A DNA stretch of 64,000 bases from DASREM01 sp035652095 (GTDB lineage Bacteria; Acidobacteriota; Terriglobia; Terriglobales; Acidobacteriaceae): positions 136,958 to 200,957 of the forward strand of contig DASREM010000038.1 in assembly GCA_035652095.1 (NCBI GenBank), in the 5' to 3' direction. Under the pieces are notes generated by a model. It had not been told where the DNA came from. It saw nothing but the letters and a program-made list of their open reading frames with translations, and ran no database searches. Shown here piece by piece: positions 51,192-60,785 of this stretch; position 1 is the first letter of the stretch; each line of letters opens with the position of its first letter. A program made the position numbers and the translations under genes.

Positions 51192-52574
51192 ATGTCGCCA
51201 TTTTCCGCCAATTCGCCCACACGATTGCTGATCGCCGACGATCAGCGCGACGTGCTGGAGGCGTTGCGGTTGCTGCTCAAGGCGGAGGGCTACGTCATCG
51301 AAACCGCATCGTCGCCCGGCAGTGTCATGGATGCCCTGCATTCGCGCGAGTACGACGCGCTGCTGATGGACCTGAACTACGCGCGCGACACGACTTCCGG
51401 ACAGGAAGGGCTGGATCTGCTGAACCAGATCCAGTCTCTGGACAGCACCCTGCCGGTGATTGTGATGACGGCATGGGGAAGCGTCGAGCTGGCGGTCGAA
51501 GCGATGCGCCGCGGTGCGCGCGATTTCGTACAGAAGCCGTGGGAGAATGCCAGGCTGCTTTCGGTACTGAAGACGCAGGTCGAACTAAGCAGCGCGCTGC
51601 GGCGCAGCCAGCGCCTGGAAGCCGAAAATCGCCTGTTGCGGGCGGAAGGACTGCCCACCTTCATCGCGAATGCCGACTCCATGCAGCCGGTGCTGCGACT
51701 AATTTCGAGTGTGGGACCGTCTGACGCGAACGTCCTGATCACGGGCGAGCACGGAAGTGGAAAAGAGGTGGTTGCACGCACCTTGCACGCACTTTCGAAC
51801 CGGGCGAACCGTCCGCTGGTTTCAGTGAACACCGGCGGCTTGCCGGAAGGAGTGTTCGAGAGTGAGTTGTTTGGACATGTGAAAGGCGCATTCACCGACG
51901 CCCGTACCGACCGCATCGGGAGGTTCGAACTCGCGCATGGCGGCACTCTGTTTCTGGATGAGATCGCAAACGTGCCGCTGTCGCAACAGGCCAAACTGCT
52001 TCGAGTCCTGGAAAGCGGGGAGATGGAACGAGTGGGATCCTCGCAGACAAAGCGCGTGGACGTTCGGATCATCTCCGCCACCAATGCCGAACTGAACCAG
52101 GAAATCAGCGCTGGGAAGTTCCGGCAGGACCTGCTGTTTCGGTTGAACACCGTGGAAATCCATGTGCCCCCGCTGCGCGAGAGGCGGCAGGACATTCCGC
52201 AACTGGCAACGCATTTCCTGACCCGCTACTCGCAGCGCTATCGAAAGCCGGCGCGGAGTTTCGACGCCGCAGCGATTCAGGCCATGGTGGAATACTCGTG
52301 GCCGGGGAACGTCCGCGAGCTTGACCATGCCGTCGAACGAGCGGTTTTGCTGTGTGCCGGGGATTTGATCCGGGTCAGCGATCTCAGCCTGAAAGCAGCG
52401 CGCGAGGGCTCACAAAGATTGGAAGATTTGAGCCTGGAAGAGGTAGAGTCTTTCCTGATCAGGAAAGCGATTGACCGCTACAACGGAAACATCAGCCAGG
52501 CGGCGGAAGCGCTCGGCCTGAGCCGCAGCGCCCTATACCGGCGGCTGCAGAAATATGGCATCGGAAGCCCCTAA
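51192..52574 (+). CDS. NtrC-type sigma-54 response regulator with variant GAFTDA loop
   Basis: This 460-residue regulator has a receiver (LLIADDQRDVLEALRLLL, acceptor Asp in LLMDLNYARDT, Lys in FVQKPW), an AAA+ domain (Walker A GEHGSGKEVVART, GHVKGAFTDARTDR, Walker B GGTLFLDEIANVPL, the arginine finger region RQDLLFRLNTV) and a Fis-type HTH (GNISQAAEALGLSRSALYRRL). The sigma-54 contact loop, normally GAFTGA, reads GAFTDA. ATG 51192 begins just before the receiver; ATG 51117 would add 25 residues. It likely activates the sigma-54 promoter in front of the efflux operon. Confidence 0.9.
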   Translation: MSPFSANSPTRLLIADDQRDVLEALRLLLKAEGYVIETASSPGSVMDALHSREYDALLMDLNYARDTTSGQEGLDLLNQIQSLDSTLPVIVMTAWGSVELAVEAMRRGARDFVQKPWENARLLSVLKTQVELSSALRRSQRLEAENRLLRAEGLPTFIANADSMQPVLRLISSVGPSDANVLITGEHGSGKEVVARTLHALSNRANRPLVSVNTGGLPEGVFESELFGHVKGAFTDARTDRIGRFELAHGGTLFLDEIANVPLSQQAKLLRVLESGEMERVGSSQTKRVDVRIISATNAELNQEISAGKFRQDLLFRLNTVEIHVPPLRERRQDIPQLATHFLTRYSQRYRKPARSFDAAAIQAMVEYSWPGNVRELDHAVERAVLLCAGDLIRVSDLSLKAAREGSQRLEDLSLEEVESFLIRKAIDRYNGNISQAAEALGLSRSALYRRLQKYGIGSP

Positions 52575-53949
52575 GAACGCCCGCCTCTACTCCTCACCCA
52601 TGGGGCAACGTCACATTCCTGGAAAAAGGAAGCAGGGCTTGGGATTTGAAAATCGCGTCCTGCTGCTTGCGCTGGCGGCGGGGGCCGCGGGCGTATTCGC
52701 GTCGCTCCTTCTGCTTTGGCTCGGGGACCATGACAGCAGCACGCGCTGGGTAGTCGCGTTCGTAATTGTGACACTCTGGTTGGGCTTTGCCTTTGCCGTG
52801 CGATCAGCGGTGATTCATCCTCTGCAAACCTTATCGAACATGCAGTCAGCGTTGCGGGAGGGCGATTTTTCCTTTCGCGTCCGGGGAGCGCGGCGCGGTG
52901 ACGCCCTTGGAGAACTGATGCTGGAGGTCAACACGCTTTCTGACATGCTGCGGGAACAGCGTCTGGGAGCGATGGAGGCCAGCGCCCTGCTGAGCTCGGT
53001 GATGAGCGAGATTGATGTCGCGGTGTTTGCCTTCGATGCGGAGCGGCGGCTTCGGCTGATCAACCGCGCCGGGGAAAGATTACTGTCCCAGAACTACGAA
53101 CGCCTGATGGGAAAAACCGCGGAAGAACTCGACCTGGTCGATTGCCTGGAAGGAGAGTCCGCAAGAACCGTCGAAAGAAGTTTTCCCGGGCAGTCGGGGC
53201 GATGGAGTGTTCGCCGCTCGATCTTCCGGCAGGGTGGCGTTCCGCACTCGCTGGTTGTGCTTACCGACCTCAGCCGGGCCCTGCGCGAAGAAGAGCGGCA
53301 AGCCTGGCAGCGACTGGTGCGCGTGCTTGGACATGAACTGAACAACTCGCTGGCTCCCATCTGCTCCATTGCCGGAAGCCTGGAAGACATGGTGAAGCGC
53401 GAGAAACGCCCATCCGATTGGGAGGACGACTTGCGCCGCGGTTTGCGAGTGATCGCGGAACGCTCCGACGCTTTGGGCCGCTTCATGCGCGACTATTCGC
53501 GCTTGGCCAGGTTGCCGAAACCCCAGCCACAAAGCGTGGATCTTGGCACGCAGGTGCGAATTGCCGCGGGGCTGGAGACGCGTCTGAATGTTGAAGTGAA
53601 TGCCGGGCCGACGACCATCATAAAGGTGGATCCCGACCAGTTGCAGCAGGTCCTGATTAACCTCATCCGAAACGCGGTCGACGCTTCGCTCGAAACCCAT
53701 GGCGCGGTCCAGGTAGGCTGGTCGAAGAATGGCAGTTCGCTGAATGTCTACATCCGCGACGAGGGACCGGGGATCTCAAATCCCGGAAATCTGTTTGTTC
53801 CATTCTTTACGACCAAGCCGGGGGGATCGGGGATCGGGCTCGCCCTGAGCCGCCAGATCGCCGAAGCACATGGGGGAAGCCTCACGCTGGTAAACCGCCG
53901 GGACCGGTCCGGATGCGAGGCCAGAATCCATTTACCGCTCGGCAGTTGA
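52555..53949 (+). CDS. NtrB/PAS-type sensor histidine kinase
   Basis: This 464-residue kinase has two membrane helices (VLLLALAAGAAGVFASLLLLW and WVVAFVIVTLWLGFAFAV), a HAMP-like segment (PLQTLSNMQSALREGDFSFRV), a PAS region (SEIDVAVFAFDAERRLRLINRAGERLL), the H-box LGHELNNSLAPICSIAG, an N-box (LINLIRNAVDASLE) and G boxes (DEGPGIS, GGSGIGLALSRQI). The ATG at 52555 overlaps the regulator gene by 20 bases; ATG 52600 is an alternative. Overlap with the regulator shows it is its cognate kinase. It closes the efflux operon. Confidence 0.9.
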   Translation: MASEAPKNARLYSSPMGQRHIPGKRKQGLGFENRVLLLALAAGAAGVFASLLLLWLGDHDSSTRWVVAFVIVTLWLGFAFAVRSAVIHPLQTLSNMQSALREGDFSFRVRGARRGDALGELMLEVNTLSDMLREQRLGAMEASALLSSVMSEIDVAVFAFDAERRLRLINRAGERLLSQNYERLMGKTAEELDLVDCLEGESARTVERSFPGQSGRWSVRRSIFRQGGVPHSLVVLTDLSRALREEERQAWQRLVRVLGHELNNSLAPICSIAGSLEDMVKREKRPSDWEDDLRRGLRVIAERSDALGRFMRDYSRLARLPKPQPQSVDLGTQVRIAAGLETRLNVEVNAGPTTIIKVDPDQLQQVLINLIRNAVDASLETHGAVQVGWSKNGSSLNVYIRDEGPGISNPGNLFVPFFTTKPGGSGIGLALSRQIAEAHGGSLTLVNRRDRSGCEARIHLPLGS

Positions 53950-54020
53950 AGAAACCGCAGAATTCTCGCGCGGAGAGACGCGCATAGAAGGCAGATTATC
54001 CATGCTACATTCTTCGTATC

Positions 54021-56975
54021 GTGCCCGGCGCTAAACCCTCGGCTTCGTCACAAGCATCTTCTTCGGAGAAGGGCCATGAGGGGCTGTTGCGGAACGGAGC
54101 CATCGCGGACAACTTGCCGGATCACGCGTCATTGCTTCTGCAGAAACTTGCAACGCAGATCTCGCCTTCTCTGAAACAAGTCCTGCCGTCTTTGCTGCGA
54201 GACTCGCCTGATCCGGATTCCTGCCTGACTTTTCTGGAGCGGCTGGTGGCGGTTTATCCGAGAGAAGTACTCCTGGAAATTGAGCGTCATCCTTCATTTC
54301 TTCATTACGCAATCCTGGTTTTCGGGCACAGCCGGTTCTTGTCAGAGACGTTGATCCAAAATCCGGATTTATTGGCAGCGCTGCTGCGGCGCCCGGGTCT
54401 CGATCGCAGTTGCTCGGCGGAGGAGATTCATCAGAACCTGGCACGATTTCTGGCCCGCTCTGGACCATCGGATTTCTCTTTGCTCCTGGCGAAATTCAAG
54501 CGGCGGGAATATGTGCGAATCATGCTGCGCGATGTGCTCCGGATTGCTCCCTTGGCGGAAACCACGGCCGAGATTTCTACACTCTCGGATGTGCTCATTG
54601 AAACTGCGCTGCGGCAGGCGCAGAACCGGTTGCACAAGAGATTCGGGTTGCCGCAACACGCCGATGCGCAGGGGCGGCTGGTAACCACGGCGTTTACAGT
54701 GCTTGCGCTGGGAAAACTGGGAGGGAATGAGCTGAACTACAGCTCGGATGTGGACCTCATTTACTTGTTCGGAGATGGGCCCGACGTGGAAGGAGCTGCC
54801 CTCGGCGGCCGTGAATACTTTGTCCGTTTGGCGCAGGAACTGACCGCAATTCTCTCCCAAGTTACGTCGGAGGGCCCGGTCTTTCGCCTTGATCTGCGTC
54901 TAAGGCCGCAAGGGAGCGAGGGAGAACTTGCCATAAGCATTGGCCAGGCGTTGCGTTACTACTCCAGCGCGGCGGGCGACTGGGAGCGGCAGGCGCTGAC
55001 CAAGGCGCGCTTCGCCGCTGGAGATCCGGCGCTGGCCAGGGAATTCCTTCGCGCCGTGCGGCCGCATATCTACACCTCGCACTTGAATTTCGATGCCATT
55101 GAAACGGCACAGCAATCTCGCCAAAAAATGAATCTGCGCCGGTCCGGGACGCGAACTATCGACGTGAAATTGGACCGAGGAGGGATACGCGATATTGAGT
55201 TCCTGGTCCAGTGCCTGCAACGCGTGTACGGAGGTACAGAGCCCTGGCTGCGGTCGGCAAGCACCATGTCGTGTCTGCAGAAGCTTTGCGACAAGCATCA
55301 CCTGAGCGACGCAGAATTCGGGGAACTTACGGGCGCTTATGAGTTGCTGCGGCATGTCGAACATCGGTTGCAGTTACGGTACGGACAGCAGACGCACCAG
55401 TTGCCGGAATCCGAACAAGAGTTGCAGATTCTGCACCGTGCGATAAAGCCGCGTCTCAACCCCGGTGAGGAAATAGACGATTTCGTCCTGCTGATTCGCC
55501 GGCGGATGTCAACGGTAGCCGAAATTTGCGGCCGGGTCCTTACCCGCCAGCAGGTCTCGCGGCACGCCGATTCAGGCAGCTTCGAACTCAGCAGTCAACC
55601 TTTGCGGGTGTGGGACTCGTCACAGCAGGAAATCCTGAAGCGGCTCTCGCAAGACGCCCCTGCCATCTATGAAGTTGCGAAACGTGACGACCTGTCTGCC
55701 TATGCGCGCAAGAATCTTTTCCTGTTTCTAAGTTCGGCAATGTCATCGTCTGATGGTTACGGAGCCCTGTTGCGAGAGGCGTCCGGACTGGCCAGGGCGG
55801 TGCAAATATTCGAGAGCAGTGAATACCTGACAGAAGCCCTCATCCGACATCCGGGGCAGCTTGCGACCATTGCCGGATTGGAAACTGGATCGCGGGCTCC
55901 AGCTTCGGGTTACCTCTTCGAGAATGCGGATGTGCTCAGGAGCAGCCCGGGAGATCCCGTCTTCTCCTATATCGCCGGAGCCAGCCTGCCCTATGGCGAG
56001 AAACTGGCCATGTTGCGGCGTCACTTTTGGCAGCGAACGTTGGAGTCCGGTGCGCGGGATGTCATCGAATCACGGCCGGTGTACGAGTCGTTTGCCGAAA
56101 CTACAAGCGCTGCGGAAGAAGCAATTCGAACGGCGTTCGTTGTGGCGGGTGCGCCGCCTGGATTTGCAGTGATGGCCCTGGGCCGCCTCGGCGCCGGCGA
56201 ATTCGACGTGCTGTCCGATGCGGACTTGATATTTGTTGCCGACGGAGCAGGCAATTCGGCAAGCCTGCGCAAGAGTGCGGAGCAAATTGTCCACATTCTG
56301 GCAGCCTATACCCGAGACGGTACTGTTTTCCCGGTGGATACGCGATTGCGGCCCAGGGGAAGCCAAGGCGATATCCTGGTTTCTCCCGCGCAGCTGAGCA
56401 GCTATTTCGAAGCGGAAGCCAATCCCTGGGAGGGGTTGGTGTACACCAAGCTGCGCTACATAGCAGGATCGCGGGCGATCGCGGAGGAAGCGGCACGGGC
56501 GGCACAAAGACTCTGCCAGAAATTTGCAACCGCGCCGGACTTCCCAACCGCGATTCGGGAGATGCGCAGGAAACTGGAGGCATCCGATCCGTCCGGGCTC
56601 AAGGCCGGTGCCGGCGGCATTTACGATATCGACTTCCTGGCCGGCTTCCTGATGATCCGGCACGCGGTTGCGGACCGCAACGGGACCTTGCGCGACCGCT
56701 TGTGGCGGCTTGCCAGCATTGGAGCCCTGGAAAAGGCGAGTGCGGCCAGCCTCGACCACGCAGCGGAGTTCTTGCGCACCGTCGAGCATGCCACGCGTCT
56801 GGTTACCGGCAGGCCGCTCCGAACGCTTCCCAGTTCTGAGGCGGCATTGCAGCGTGTAGAGGAGTTGGCTTCCCGCAGCCTGGGAGAAAAATTGTCCAAT
56901 GGCCTCTGCAACCATCTTCAGCAAACCAGCGTGCTGATTCGGGAGATATATGAGCGTGAAATGGAATGGGCGTGA
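54021..56975 (+). CDS. glnE: Glutamine synthetase adenylyltransferase / adenylyl-removing enzyme
   Basis: This 984-residue bifunctional enzyme has two nucleotidyltransferase domains. The first has LGKLGGNELNYSSDVDLIYLF (about residues 230-250) with its DVD metal site. The second has LGRLGAGEFDVLSDADLIFVA (about 720-740) with DAD. Each is followed by an R-rich GlnE block (RLRPQGSEGELAIS and RLRPRGSQGDILVS). It adds AMP to, and removes AMP from, a tyrosine of glutamine synthetase under PII control. That tyrosine is present in the glnA product here. The start is GTG at 54021, right after the kinase gene (71 bases). Confidence 0.95.
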   Translation: MPGAKPSASSQASSSEKGHEGLLRNGAIADNLPDHASLLLQKLATQISPSLKQVLPSLLRDSPDPDSCLTFLERLVAVYPREVLLEIERHPSFLHYAILVFGHSRFLSETLIQNPDLLAALLRRPGLDRSCSAEEIHQNLARFLARSGPSDFSLLLAKFKRREYVRIMLRDVLRIAPLAETTAEISTLSDVLIETALRQAQNRLHKRFGLPQHADAQGRLVTTAFTVLALGKLGGNELNYSSDVDLIYLFGDGPDVEGAALGGREYFVRLAQELTAILSQVTSEGPVFRLDLRLRPQGSEGELAISIGQALRYYSSAAGDWERQALTKARFAAGDPALAREFLRAVRPHIYTSHLNFDAIETAQQSRQKMNLRRSGTRTIDVKLDRGGIRDIEFLVQCLQRVYGGTEPWLRSASTMSCLQKLCDKHHLSDAEFGELTGAYELLRHVEHRLQLRYGQQTHQLPESEQELQILHRAIKPRLNPGEEIDDFVLLIRRRMSTVAEICGRVLTRQQVSRHADSGSFELSSQPLRVWDSSQQEILKRLSQDAPAIYEVAKRDDLSAYARKNLFLFLSSAMSSSDGYGALLREASGLARAVQIFESSEYLTEALIRHPGQLATIAGLETGSRAPASGYLFENADVLRSSPGDPVFSYIAGASLPYGEKLAMLRRHFWQRTLESGARDVIESRPVYESFAETTSAAEEAIRTAFVVAGAPPGFAVMALGRLGAGEFDVLSDADLIFVADGAGNSASLRKSAEQIVHILAAYTRDGTVFPVDTRLRPRGSQGDILVSPAQLSSYFEAEANPWEGLVYTKLRYIAGSRAIAEEAARAAQRLCQKFATAPDFPTAIREMRRKLEASDPSGLKAGAGGIYDIDFLAGFLMIRHAVADRNGTLRDRLWRLASIGALEKASAASLDHAAEFLRTVEHATRLVTGRPLRTLPSSEAALQRVEELASRSLGEKLSNGLCNHLQQTSVLIREIYEREMEWA

Positions 56976-56977
56976 AT

Positions 56978-57421
56978 TTATGGCCCGTGGTGACCCGACT
57001 TCAGCGAGTAATTGCGAACCACGCCGAATGCCGTGATGCTGATGTGGGTAATGGAGACCCAGCGCTCCACTTTGTGATGGCCGGCGCGGTGCATCCAGTA
57101 GGACAACCCCACTGAGGCGGCTGTAGCAGCCGCTTCCACTCCCGCAAATGCGGCGGAATTATTGACCACGTCGTCCGGTAGCAGTATTTCCTGGCGCCCG
57201 CGGGCCATAAAATTTCGTGTGGATGCGTAATCCAGGCCTCGAAAAACGGCCACTCCGGAGAAGAGCAATATGTTTTCACGGTCCCAGAAACGGTGAATCT
57301 CCGATTCTGTCCTCTGCGCGTGGGGCGCGCTGGGGAGCTCCTGGGCGGCGAGTCGCGGCAAAGAGAATAAGAGAAGCCCGCAGGCAAGGATCGTGACCGC
57401 AAAACCGCGAACCGGAAACAT
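56978..57421 (-). CDS. Exported or membrane protein of unknown function, 147 residues
   Basis: The protein starts with a hydrophobic leader (FAVTILACGLLLFSLPRLAA-Q) and has at least one more hydrophobic stretch (AAFAGVEAAATAASVGLSYWM). Motifs that stand out are RFWDRENILLFSGVAVFRGLDYASTR and MHRAGHHKVERW. I do not recognise the function; the His-rich loop may be part of a membrane enzyme or a metal site. Its stop is 3 bases from the convergent glnE stop. ATG 57421 was taken because the leader begins there. Confidence 0.7.
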   Translation of the reverse strand: MFPVRGFAVTILACGLLLFSLPRLAAQELPSAPHAQRTESEIHRFWDRENILLFSGVAVFRGLDYASTRNFMARGRQEILLPDDVVNNSAAFAGVEAAATAASVGLSYWMHRAGHHKVERWVSITHISITAFGVVRNYSLKSGHHGP

Positions 57422-57558
57422 CCACCGATTGTAGCGGAGATCCTGAAAACATCGTGGTTGTGACGTGATCACCAAGGCTTGTGATCTCGGTCATTTCTCG
57501 ATGGTTATCAAGCGGCCTTATAATTGAACGATTTCTTCGACTGATGAGGGAGGATTGC

Positions 57559-58983
57559 ATGCCGGAGTCATTTAACGGTCTGCCGGTGCCGTCAAACGGC
57601 GCCCGGATCAACTACAGCAATGGTCGTTACACCGTGCCCGACAACCCCATTATTCCGTTCATCGAGGGCGATGGAACGGGCCGAGACATTTGGAAGGCCT
57701 CGGTGCGCGTATTCGACGCCGCGGTGGAGAAGGCCTACCACGGCAAGCGGCGGGTGGCGTGGTACGAGGTGTTTGCCGGCGAAAAAGCGATGGCCAAGTT
57801 CAACAACTGGCTGCCTGACGACAGCGTCAACGCCATCCGCGAGTTTCGCGTCGCCATCAAGGGACCGTTGACAACGCCGGTGGGCGGCGGAATCCGTTCC
57901 CTGAATGTCGCGCTGCGACAAATCATGGATCTGTATGCCTGCGTGCGCCCGGTGAAGTACTACAAGGGCACACCGTCGCCGGTGAAGCATCCCGAGCGCA
58001 TGGATGTGGTGATCTACCGTGAAAATACCGAAGACGTTTATGCCGGGATCGAGTGGGAACAGGGAACGGCGGATGCAGCGCGGCTGATCGAGTTCCTCAA
58101 CAAGGAGATGCTGAAGGGCGGCAAAAAGCAGATTCGCGTGGACTCGGGCGTCGGCATTAAGCCGATCTCAGTAACCGGCACCAAGCGCCTGGTACGCATG
58201 GCGATCCAATTTGCGCTGAGTTCTGGACGCAAGAGCGTCACCCTGGTGCACAAAGGCAACATCCAGAAGTTTACCGAAGGCGCGTTCCGTAAGTGGGGCT
58301 ATGAACTGGCCACCGAAGAGTTCCGCGACAAAGTTGTAACCGAGCGGGAGAGCTGGATTATCGACAACAAGGACAAAAATCCCTCGATCAGCATCGAGCA
58401 AAACGCGAATCTGGTTGAGCCGGGCCTGGAGTTCGCGACTGAGGAATTCCGTCAGTCCGTGTACAAGGAAGTGAAGGAGGTTTTGGACAAGATCTACGCC
58501 ACTCACGGCAAGGGCGCCTGGAAATCGAAGCTGATGGTGAACGACCGCATCGCGGACTCGATCTTCCAGCAAGTAGTGACGCGTGCTGACGAATACTCGG
58601 TGCTGGCCACGCCGAACCTGAATGGGGACTATATCTCCGACGCCTGTGCGGCGCAGGTCGGCGGGTTGGGAATTGCTCCGGGGGCGAATATCGGCGACGG
58701 CTATGCTTGCTTTGAGGCCACCCATGGAACCGCGCCGAAATACGCGGACAAGGACGTCATCAACCCGGGGTCGGTGATTCTTTCCGGCGTGATGATGTTC
58801 CGCTTCCTGGGCTGGAACGAAGCGGCGGACCTGATCGAACGCGGCCTGGAGCGCACCATCGAGCAGAAGAAAGTCACTTATGACTTCGAGCGCTTGATGG
58901 AAGGGGCCAAGAAGGTGAAGACCAGCGAGTTCGCCGGCTACATCATCGAGAACATGGAAACCGCAGTCCTAGCCGCCGTTTAG
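57559..58983 (+). CDS. icd: Isocitrate dehydrogenase (NADP type)
   Basis: This 474-residue enzyme converts isocitrate to 2-oxoglutarate in the citric acid cycle. The E. coli-like NADP-IDH features are present: IPFIEGDGTGRDIW, the isocitrate-binding serine in GGGIRSLNVALRQ, YRENTEDVYAGIEWEQG, and DYISDACAAQVGGLG-type metal-site sequence (GDYISDACAAQVGG) with TGHGTAPK replaced by ATHGTAPKYA. The ATG at 57559 follows GAGGGAGGA. It probably has its own promoter; malate dehydrogenase follows after 115 bases. Confidence 0.95.
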   Translation: MPESFNGLPVPSNGARINYSNGRYTVPDNPIIPFIEGDGTGRDIWKASVRVFDAAVEKAYHGKRRVAWYEVFAGEKAMAKFNNWLPDDSVNAIREFRVAIKGPLTTPVGGGIRSLNVALRQIMDLYACVRPVKYYKGTPSPVKHPERMDVVIYRENTEDVYAGIEWEQGTADAARLIEFLNKEMLKGGKKQIRVDSGVGIKPISVTGTKRLVRMAIQFALSSGRKSVTLVHKGNIQKFTEGAFRKWGYELATEEFRDKVVTERESWIIDNKDKNPSISIEQNANLVEPGLEFATEEFRQSVYKEVKEVLDKIYATHGKGAWKSKLMVNDRIADSIFQQVVTRADEYSVLATPNLNGDYISDACAAQVGGLGIAPGANIGDGYACFEATHGTAPKYADKDVINPGSVILSGVMMFRFLGWNEAADLIERGLERTIEQKKVTYDFERLMEGAKKVKTSEFAGYIIENMETAVLAAV

Positions 58984-59000
58984 CATCGCTTCACGATTCA

Positions 59001-59040
59001 AAGGACACAAAGGCCACCGCGCGTGGTTCGATGTGTCCTT
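59001..59040 (+). terminator. Possible hairpin between icd and mdh
   Basis: AAGGACACA (59001-59009) pairs with TGTGTCCTT (59032-59040), with an inner CCAC/GTGG pairing. There is no run of T after it, so it may be a processing hairpin and not a terminator. Confidence 0.35.
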
Positions 59041-59098
59041 CGTGGTTTAGAATTGAAGGTTTTCTAAACGGTTTGTGAACCAATCAGAGAGGACTCAT

Positions 59099-60025
59099 AT
59101 GCGCAAAAAGGTAACGATTGTGGGCTCCGGCAACGTGGGAGCGACCGCGGCCCACTGGATGGCGTCAAAGGAACTCGCCGATGTGGTGCTGATCGACATC
59201 ATCGAAGGGGTGCCCCAAGGCAAGGGCTTGGATTTGCTGGAAGCCATGCCGATCGAAAGGCGAGACTCATACGTAACTGGAACCAACGATTACGCGGACA
59301 CCGCAAATTCCGACATCGTCGTGATCACCGCGGGCATTCCCCGCAAGCCGGGCATGAGCCGCGATGACCTGCTCAACACCAACCACAAGATCATGAAGGA
59401 TGTGGTCGGGAACGTGGTGAAGTACTCCCCGAATTGCATCTTGATCATCGTTTCGAACCCTCTGGATGCGATGGCGCAGGCCGCGTACAAGATGAGCGGA
59501 TTTCCCCGCGAGCGCGTCATCGGGATGGCCGGCGTACTGGACTCGGCCAGGTTCCGCGCCTTCATCGCTGAGGAGTTGAAGGTGAGCGTTGAAAATGTGA
59601 CCGCGTTTGTGCTTGGCGGCCACGGCGACACCATGGTGCCTCTGGCCCGTTATTCGACAGTAGCGGGGATTCCGATTACCGAACTCATGGACGCGGCGAC
59701 TATCGAGCGCCTGGTGCAGCGCACTCGTGATGGCGGCGCTGAGATCGTGAAGTATTTGAAGACTGGCAGCGCTTACTACGCGCCTTCAGCGGCTGTGACC
59801 GAGATGGTGGAAGCGATCCTGAAAGATAAGAAGAAGATCCTCCCCTGCGCGGCGTATTTGGACGGCGAATATGGAGTCAAGGGACTATTTGTCGGAGTTC
59901 CTGTGAAGCTGGGCGCAAAGGGCATTGAACAGATTATCGAGATCAAGCTCACTTCTGAGGAAAAGGCCGCTCTCGATCGCAGTTCGAGCGCGGTGAAAGA
60001 GCTGGTCGCGGTCATCGGCGTTTAA
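59099..60025 (+). CDS. mdh: Malate dehydrogenase
   Basis: This 308-residue LDH/MDH-family enzyme oxidises malate to oxaloacetate. It has the NAD fingerprint VGSGNVGATAA, substrate-binding arginines in GIPRKPGMSRDDLL and the catalytic His in GGHGDTMVPL. The loop sequence with Arg in IPRKPGM marks malate, not lactate, specificity. The ATG at 59099 has AGAGAGGA upstream and begins the Rossmann fold; a GTG at 59075 would add eight residues. It is a type-3 (LDH-like) MDH, as usual in Acidobacteriota. Confidence 0.94.
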   Translation: MRKKVTIVGSGNVGATAAHWMASKELADVVLIDIIEGVPQGKGLDLLEAMPIERRDSYVTGTNDYADTANSDIVVITAGIPRKPGMSRDDLLNTNHKIMKDVVGNVVKYSPNCILIIVSNPLDAMAQAAYKMSGFPRERVIGMAGVLDSARFRAFIAEELKVSVENVTAFVLGGHGDTMVPLARYSTVAGIPITELMDAATIERLVQRTRDGGAEIVKYLKTGSAYYAPSAAVTEMVEAILKDKKKILPCAAYLDGEYGVKGLFVGVPVKLGAKGIEQIIEIKLTSEEKAALDRSSSAVKELVAVIGV

Positions 60026-60032
60026 AGTCATA

Positions 60033-60060
60033 GCGAGGGATTCCGCGCGGAATCCCTCGC
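60033..60060. terminator. Perfect 28-base palindrome between convergent mdh and SRPBCC genes
   Basis: GCGAGGGATTCCGC is followed directly by its exact reverse complement. The stem ends seven bases before the stop of the convergent gene and eight bases after the mdh stop, so it can end transcription on both strands, although the T runs are weak. Confidence 0.6.
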
Positions 60061-60066
60061 CGTTCT

Positions 60067-60588
60067 TCATCTGCCCACCTTCCTCATGGCTTCATCAATC
60101 GATTGCTTCCAGTGCTGCATTTGCTGGTCGTGGCGTTCCTGTGTGTAGTCGTCCACGAGTTTATTTCCGCTTTCGGTGAGGCCGGTGTGCACATAGCTGA
60201 CTTCGACCGCGGTACTGTTTCCTTCGCTGCGGCAATTGACCGAAACCTGAATCACCAGGTCGGAGCTGAAATTCGCATACTCGGCACGATGGTTTGGCGG
60301 ATCGTAGAGCGTCATCACCCAAGTCTTGGGTCCACTATGTTCTGTGCGGAAGACCATGCCCTGTGTTGTTCTGCCGTCGGCAGGGAAGACGTATTCAGGG
60401 TTCCATCCCTTCGCCCAGGCTTTCTCCCCTTCGGGTGTGAAGAGAGGAAATGCGACATCGATCGAGGTTTCAATGTGGAAGGAGCCGGTACGTCTCTCGG
60501 AGTGCGAACGGAAACCATGAGTCGGATGAGTTTGCACGGCCAGGGCGATGAGGCAACCAGCGGCGACCAGGAAAAGCGAAAGGTTCAC
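60067..60588 (-). CDS. Secreted SRPBCC-like protein
   Basis: This 173-residue protein has an N-terminal hydrophobic leader (LSLFLVAAGCLIALAVQ). The rest fits a polyketide-cyclase/START-like fold: TGSFHIETSIDVAFPLFTPEGEKAWAKGWNP, then VFRTEHSGPKTWVMTLYDPPNHRAEYANF, and a C-terminal helix with HDQQMQHWKQSIDEAMRKV. Such domains bind hydrophobic ligands. The start is GTG at 60588 with GAGAGGAG upstream. No partner gene is obvious. Confidence 0.7.
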   Translation of the reverse strand: MNLSLFLVAAGCLIALAVQTHPTHGFRSHSERRTGSFHIETSIDVAFPLFTPEGEKAWAKGWNPEYVFPADGRTTQGMVFRTEHSGPKTWVMTLYDPPNHRAEYANFSSDLVIQVSVNCRSEGNSTAVEVSYVHTGLTESGNKLVDDYTQERHDQQMQHWKQSIDEAMRKVGR

Positions 60589-60612
60589 GGAATTTCTCCT
60601 CTCAAAGAAAAT

Positions 60613-60682
60613 GCCCGCCAGTGAAGGCGGGCACGATTTTCGCGCAAAAAGAAAACGCCCGGGCGCAATGCGCTCGGGCGTT
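60613..60682 (-). terminator. Two tandem intrinsic terminators
   Basis: Hairpin one pairs AACGCCCG (60654-60661) with CGGGCGTT (60675-60682) and is followed on the minus strand by TTCTTTTT. Hairpin two pairs GCCCGCC (60613-60619) with GGCGGGC (60626-60632) and is followed by ATTTTCTTT. They end transcription arriving from the 91-residue gene at 60786 and stand directly before the Shine-Dalgarno of the SRPBCC gene. Confidence 0.75.
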
Positions 60683-60785
60683 CAACCAAAAACAATCCTA
60701 GTACCGATTTGGAGCAGTGTCAATGAAATCTCAGCTTAGGACGGCCCTGAGTAAGGTCGTGAGCGCCGAATTATCATCAGACTAG

